Source of the DNA: a virus
DNA: 54,472 bases
IMG/VR virus record: IMGVR_UViG_3300042898_002388
Location: 1 to 54,472 of that record
Direction: 5' to 3' (one strand)
The position numbers and the translations under genes were made by a program. Of the stretch, positions 50,630 to 54,472 are shown one piece after another. Each line of letters opens with the position of its first letter. Positions within the stretch are counted from its first letter, which is position 1. Below the pieces are notes generated by a model. That model searched no databases, was not told the origin of the DNA, and saw only the letters and a list, made by a program, of their open reading frames with translations.

Positions 50630-53600
50630 ATGAGTAATTTTAATTTTAATTGTCCAGAACCGATACCAGGTGATACTCCATCAACACACGAATGTGGTGT
50701 TGAGAAGGTATTTACATGGGCAAATACAGGATTACATAACTCAAGTTCTAATAGTTTTTATTTAGTCTATTCTAAATTAACAAATTTAAGACCAATATAT
50801 GTCATAGTAAAACCAACTGTTCAAAAACTATTAAAATTTAATTTTACTCCTGTTACAACAAATGGTGCAAATATCACCGTTTACATAAAACAAAAAAAGA
50901 ACGGAATTGACACGGTTATCTCTGAAATTCCATTAGGTATCTTATCCTCAACCTATAGTAAATATTTACAAGTTTTATTAGATGATGAGAATAAAAGTGA
51001 TGTAATTTTTACTGTAGAATTTAGAACAACGGGAGGAAGTAGTGGAAGTTTTAAAGTTCAATTAGATTGTGACCCTGAAGTTATATCAGGAGAATTTTGT
51101 ACTGGTTATAGTGGTTCATCAGGAACTTCAGGTTCTAGTGGTTCATCAGGAACTTCAGGTTCTAATTCCGCAACATATTGTAATGAATGTCCACAAACAA
51201 TAAAATTATACACTGAAAAAGTGCCAGGTTGGAGTGTTGCACCATTTACAAATTCACCATATTATCTTGACGATAATTTAACTATTGAACTTACTAATGG
51301 GGACATATATGTCCCAAAAGTTAATTTTATTGGTGGGGGAGATAATAAAATTATATTAACATATAATATTTCAACACATAGATTTGAAATTGGAAGTTGT
51401 GGTGGTGGGTCTGGTGTGTATGGATGTAGTCCAAATAGTAGGTCAACAGAATTAACAACAAGTACCGCTAAAGAAACACATCCATATTTTCCAGATGCGT
51501 TTAATCATTCGGAAGATATGAATGGTATTAGTTTAAATACGGGACTAAAATACACATCATGGGATTTTGTTTTTTCATTAAATGCACCAAATAAATTTGT
51601 ACCGGTAACAGTTTCATTTACAGGGAATAATCAGGGAGTTTATTATGTTGTTGGGGATGGGGTCAATTTAAATAAAATAGGTGAAATATCGTATTTAAAA
51701 ACTTGGGATGCCAATCAAGGAGTTTTTAATGTTGGAAATTATTCTAACCTGTATAAGTTACCATATATATTAAATGTACAAAATAGAACAGATTATTTTG
51801 TAACAAATAGTGGAATGATTCACGTTAGAGTTTCTGTTGCGTACAAAAAAGATGCAATAAGTACTAATGGATTTCCAACTACTATAAATGTTTCAGTTGG
51901 TTGTGGTGATTTAGTTCATAAATATAAAGTTGGTGTTCATCCATATTCGGCATACGATTCATTAGTAAATCCCAAAATTGAAACATATCTTTATAGTTTA
52001 TCTCCTATAAACACTTGGGATGCATCCACAAGTAAAACATTCTATAATAGAGTATTTAATAACTCATTATTAAGTTATTTCTCATTACCATACTACTACG
52101 GTGCACTATATGACAATAACATGGTGTATAAAATAGGTAGCTCAAATATAAAAAGAGAATTTGGTACAAAAACAGATTATCAATTTAAAAGTAGATTATT
52201 TGCAAGTACTAAAGTAATACCGAAAGTTGATGGACCAAAAGATTGGACATATGTACCACAAAATAATACATATACAACAAATTATTCATTAAATCCATCA
52301 TATGATAGGGCAACAATAAGCGCCATTGAACTATCGTGGCCAGCCACTGGACACATAAGTGAAAAAATTCCGCAAGGTAGCTTAAGAGTACCGAGCACAT
52401 ATTCCTATTTTTTAGGATACTCAAATAGTTCAAATTATTTAGCAAATAATGAACATTTTACAGCATATAATTTTTCAAACGAAACTCATATACCGTTAAA
52501 TGGTTTTGAACATGCCATTTATAAAAACGGAAAAAATTATGCTTTGTCTTCTGGTGTTCCAGAAAAGTATCTCATCTCAGATAAACCTATTGAACAAGGA
52601 GGTGCAGATTTTTTGGTTGGTTATAGTATAGGATATGCACTTCTTTCATTGGCCAAAGGGGCTCTTGTTGCGGGACCTATAGGGGCCATTGTTGCCGGTA
52701 TAGCATTACTTGTCGGTTTATTTTTAGGAAAAAATATTACAAGAAGAGAATTACCTTTAAAAATTTTAAGAAAAAGATATACGACAACACCATATCTTAA
52801 TACAAACGTTACGGTTTATAAACACTCAGACATGTCTACGGGTAATGAGCATAGTAATACTCCATATGAAAGTTATTATACCACATTATGTGACGGTGCA
52901 TATTTTTACAGTGTATCAAATAGTGGAGTTATAACTAATAGATACGTGTCATATGCCTTAGACACAACACAAAATCCAAATGTTAGTAGATTTTCAATAG
53001 ATATTATGAGAATCAGTGACCCAACATATACTAATGCACCTATTGTAACAACAAATTTTGCAGATTTATTTTTACTTTTCTATATTGCAGGTAAACCAGA
53101 ATCATACTCAACTGGAACATCATATACAAGTTCTGCAACCACTTATACTATTATACAAACAAATAACGTTATTGGAGAATTAAATAACCCAATACCAATT
53201 AACATAACAATACCCGATGGGTTTATAGTTTCTGACATATCCGAAGCTGATGCTAATGACAAAGTACAATCGTATTTAGAATCAATTACGGGAAATACAC
53301 AAGATACACTATATTCATATCAAGATAAACCGGGTAATAAAGTAATAAGTACATATTTTACACACGAATTAAAAGTGGAAAATAAACCAAACGTATTTGA
53401 AATACATTACAATGATGCGGATGGATTAGGTATTGTACAAGGTAAAAAATTATATTACGACATTGACGGAGACTCGACAGTTTTAAATGGATATTATTCA
53501 ATAAGTGACGGAACAAATTATAGAAAATTTTATAAAACAACAGACGGTATTGTAAGTGACATAATAACATTGGTCAATAGTGGTGATTCAACGGCAATAT

Positions 53601-54472
53601 CCGAAGATAGTGGAACTGTAAATATTATTACAACAGGACTAACATACACCAGTGGATGGTTTTTAACTTCATATGACCAATCAAATTTACAGTTAAATGT
53701 TTATAACGATTTAAATGGATTAATAACAAATTGGAACACAAGTAATTTTTATAATAGTGAATATATTGTAAGAGGATTTATTGATGACCTATCTACAAAA
53801 GAGACTTTTTATTTATATGATGATAACACAAGTTCGTATTCATACACTGAAGCGGATGAAGGTTTGTACAGGGAAATATTTCCATTTGAGAGTACAATTT
53901 TTAAATATAATAGACCACATACTGTTTACATTGATTATGAAGAAATATGTAGTACGATAAGTTCAAATGGTGTTAATTTTAAAACAAGAAATGGTAATGG
54001 TGACCCAACCGCAACCTTTGTTGGTGTAATATTTACCGCAAACATTTACATCGCTAGTGGTTTATATTCATCCACAACCGTAACAATGTTATCTCAGGAG
54101 TATGAAAAATTTGTAGAATTACCATTACTTCAATATAATGATGTAACCGATGTAACAATATCAATAACATCAACCAATCCATATGAAAAAATAACATTTA
54201 GTGGTGGTGATTTTATTGGATGTATCGCACCAATCGATTGTGATTATTATGAAAATACTTTATACATAGTTGATTCGTATGGTTATATTCAATATGAGAA
54301 TACTGATAATATAATACAATATGAATTTGTTTCAGAGGGGATTTTCACATTAACAACACCAATAGTACATGGTACATTAATGAGTTCTCAATCAGTAGAA
54401 CATGAATATCTTATTGCTTCAATTAGAGTATTAAATTATGGTGATTGTTATACATTACCTACCCCAACACCT
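50630..54472 (+). CDS. Very large appendage protein, truncated by the window edge
   Basis: At least 1281 residues; open from the ATG at 50630 to the last base with no stop. N-terminus MSNFNFNCPEPIPGDTPSTH, then a beta domain up to about 155, a Ser-Gly linker (GSSGTSGSSGSSGTSGS, about 162-180), two cysteine pairs near 185-190 and 263-268, and long beta-rich stretches with many Tyr/Asn/Thr. Residues about 661-705 form an Ala/Gly-rich hydrophobic stretch (LVGYSIGYALLSLAKGALVAGPIGAIVAGIALLVGLFLGK in two pieces), like a membrane-active segment. The last visible residues are CYTLPTPTP, the start of another Pro-Thr tract as in 45178 and 48458. Likely a tail fibre or adhesin. Confidence 0.85.
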   Translation, partial: MSNFNFNCPEPIPGDTPSTHECGVEKVFTWANTGLHNSSSNSFYLVYSKLTNLRPIYVIVKPTVQKLLKFNFTPVTTNGANITVYIKQKKNGIDTVISEIPLGILSSTYSKYLQVLLDDENKSDVIFTVEFRTTGGSSGSFKVQLDCDPEVISGEFCTGYSGSSGTSGSSGSSGTSGSNSATYCNECPQTIKLYTEKVPGWSVAPFTNSPYYLDDNLTIELTNGDIYVPKVNFIGGGDNKIILTYNISTHRFEIGSCGGGSGVYGCSPNSRSTELTTSTAKETHPYFPDAFNHSEDMNGISLNTGLKYTSWDFVFSLNAPNKFVPVTVSFTGNNQGVYYVVGDGVNLNKIGEISYLKTWDANQGVFNVGNYSNLYKLPYILNVQNRTDYFVTNSGMIHVRVSVAYKKDAISTNGFPTTINVSVGCGDLVHKYKVGVHPYSAYDSLVNPKIETYLYSLSPINTWDASTSKTFYNRVFNNSLLSYFSLPYYYGALYDNNMVYKIGSSNIKREFGTKTDYQFKSRLFASTKVIPKVDGPKDWTYVPQNNTYTTNYSLNPSYDRATISAIELSWPATGHISEKIPQGSLRVPSTYSYFLGYSNSSNYLANNEHFTAYNFSNETHIPLNGFEHAIYKNGKNYALSSGVPEKYLISDKPIEQGGADFLVGYSIGYALLSLAKGALVAGPIGAIVAGIALLVGLFLGKNITRRELPLKILRKRYTTTPYLNTNVTVYKHSDMSTGNEHSNTPYESYYTTLCDGAYFYSVSNSGVITNRYVSYALDTTQNPNVSRFSIDIMRISDPTYTNAPIVTTNFADLFLLFYIAGKPESYSTGTSYTSSATTYTIIQTNNVIGELNNPIPINITIPDGFIVSDISEADANDKVQSYLESITGNTQDTLYSYQDKPGNKVISTYFTHELKVENKPNVFEIHYNDADGLGIVQGKKLYYDIDGDSTVLNGYYSISDGTNYRKFYKTTDGIVSDIITLVNSGDSTAISEDSGTVNIITTGLTYTSGWFLTSYDQSNLQLNVYNDLNGLITNWNTSNFYNSEYIVRGFIDDLSTKETFYLYDDNTSSYSYTEADEGLYREIFPFESTIFKYNRPHTVYIDYEEICSTISSNGVNFKTRNGNGDPTATFVGVIFTANIYIASGLYSSTTVTMLSQEYEKFVELPLLQYNDVTDVTISITSTNPYEKITFSGGDFIGCIAPIDCDYYENTLYIVDSYGYIQYENTDNIIQYEFVSEGIFTLTTPIVHGTLMSSQSVEHEYLIASIRVLNYGDCYTLPTPTP

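Noticed and set aside
1-54472. tRNA genes, integrase, attachment sites or insertion sequences
   Set aside because: No cloverleaf pattern, transposase, tyrosine recombinase or flanking repeat was noticed; the window looks like core genome of a lytic phage. Small tRNAs cannot be fully excluded by eye.

Overview
The window is an AT-rich, densely packed stretch of a T4-like contractile-tailed phage genome (or a contig from one). Genes abut or overlap by 1-17 bases, and nearly every recognisable product is a T4-type tail, baseplate, recombination/replication or nucleotide-metabolism protein. The host is most likely a member of the Bacteroidota. Two upstream regions (369-399 and 8878-8909) carry a TTTG - 19/20 bases - TAnnTTTG promoter, which is characteristic of that phylum, and most starts lack a Shine-Dalgarno sequence. 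This host call is an inference from promoters and composition.

Layout. 1-3.3 kb: a truncated minus-strand gene that could be a neck protein, a plus-strand gene with a host-type promoter and a possible PD-(D/E)XK nuclease core, a small gene, and a minus-strand SNF2-type helicase. 3.3-8.8 kb: neck/tail-terminator-like genes, a duplicated beta-domain gene, a ribbon-helix-helix regulator on the minus strand next to a phased-repeat operator, and the tail sheath. 8.9-10.8 kb: an accessory island with an exported protein and a two-gene minus-strand operon encoding an L,D-transpeptidase (YkuD) and an unknown partner; both operon proteins begin with the same short leader. 11.0-25.6 kb: tail tube, a gp26-like tail assembly chaperone with a probable +1 frameshift extension, tape measure, a very large baseplate protein, a gp53/LysM-like protein and a giant hub protein. 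25.7-27.2 kb: four small structural or accessory genes.

27.2-35.5 kb: a replication/recombination block set inside the structural genes. It holds gp32-like SSB, UvsX/RecA, a FEN-type 5' nuclease, an unknown gene, a gp41/DnaB helicase, and class I ribonucleotide reductase beta then alpha. It ends in an unusual structured RNA with two hairpins whose loops are complementary, followed by a UUCG-loop terminator. 35.6-45.1 kb: baseplate wedge genes (gp25, gp6, then large proteins in the gp7/gp8 positions). 43.5-54.5 kb: adhesin/fibre-type proteins with Ser-Gly and very long Pro-Thr linkers. The last gene runs off the window just as another Pro-Thr tract begins.

How it works together: sheath, tube, chaperone, tape measure, hub and wedge genes build the contractile tail. 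The Pro-Thr/Ser-Gly proteins probably form long receptor-binding appendages. The SSB-UvsX-FEN-helicase set together with RNR supports recombination-dependent replication. A recurring octamer, TATTTATA, lies upstream of most late genes and is the probable late-promoter element. The points most worth following up are the frameshifted chaperone, the kissing-loop RNA, the RHH operator overlapping the sheath promoter, and the leader-tagged L,D-transpeptidase operon. There is no gene-free stretch longer than 300 bases; the longest is 10756-11043 (288 bases).
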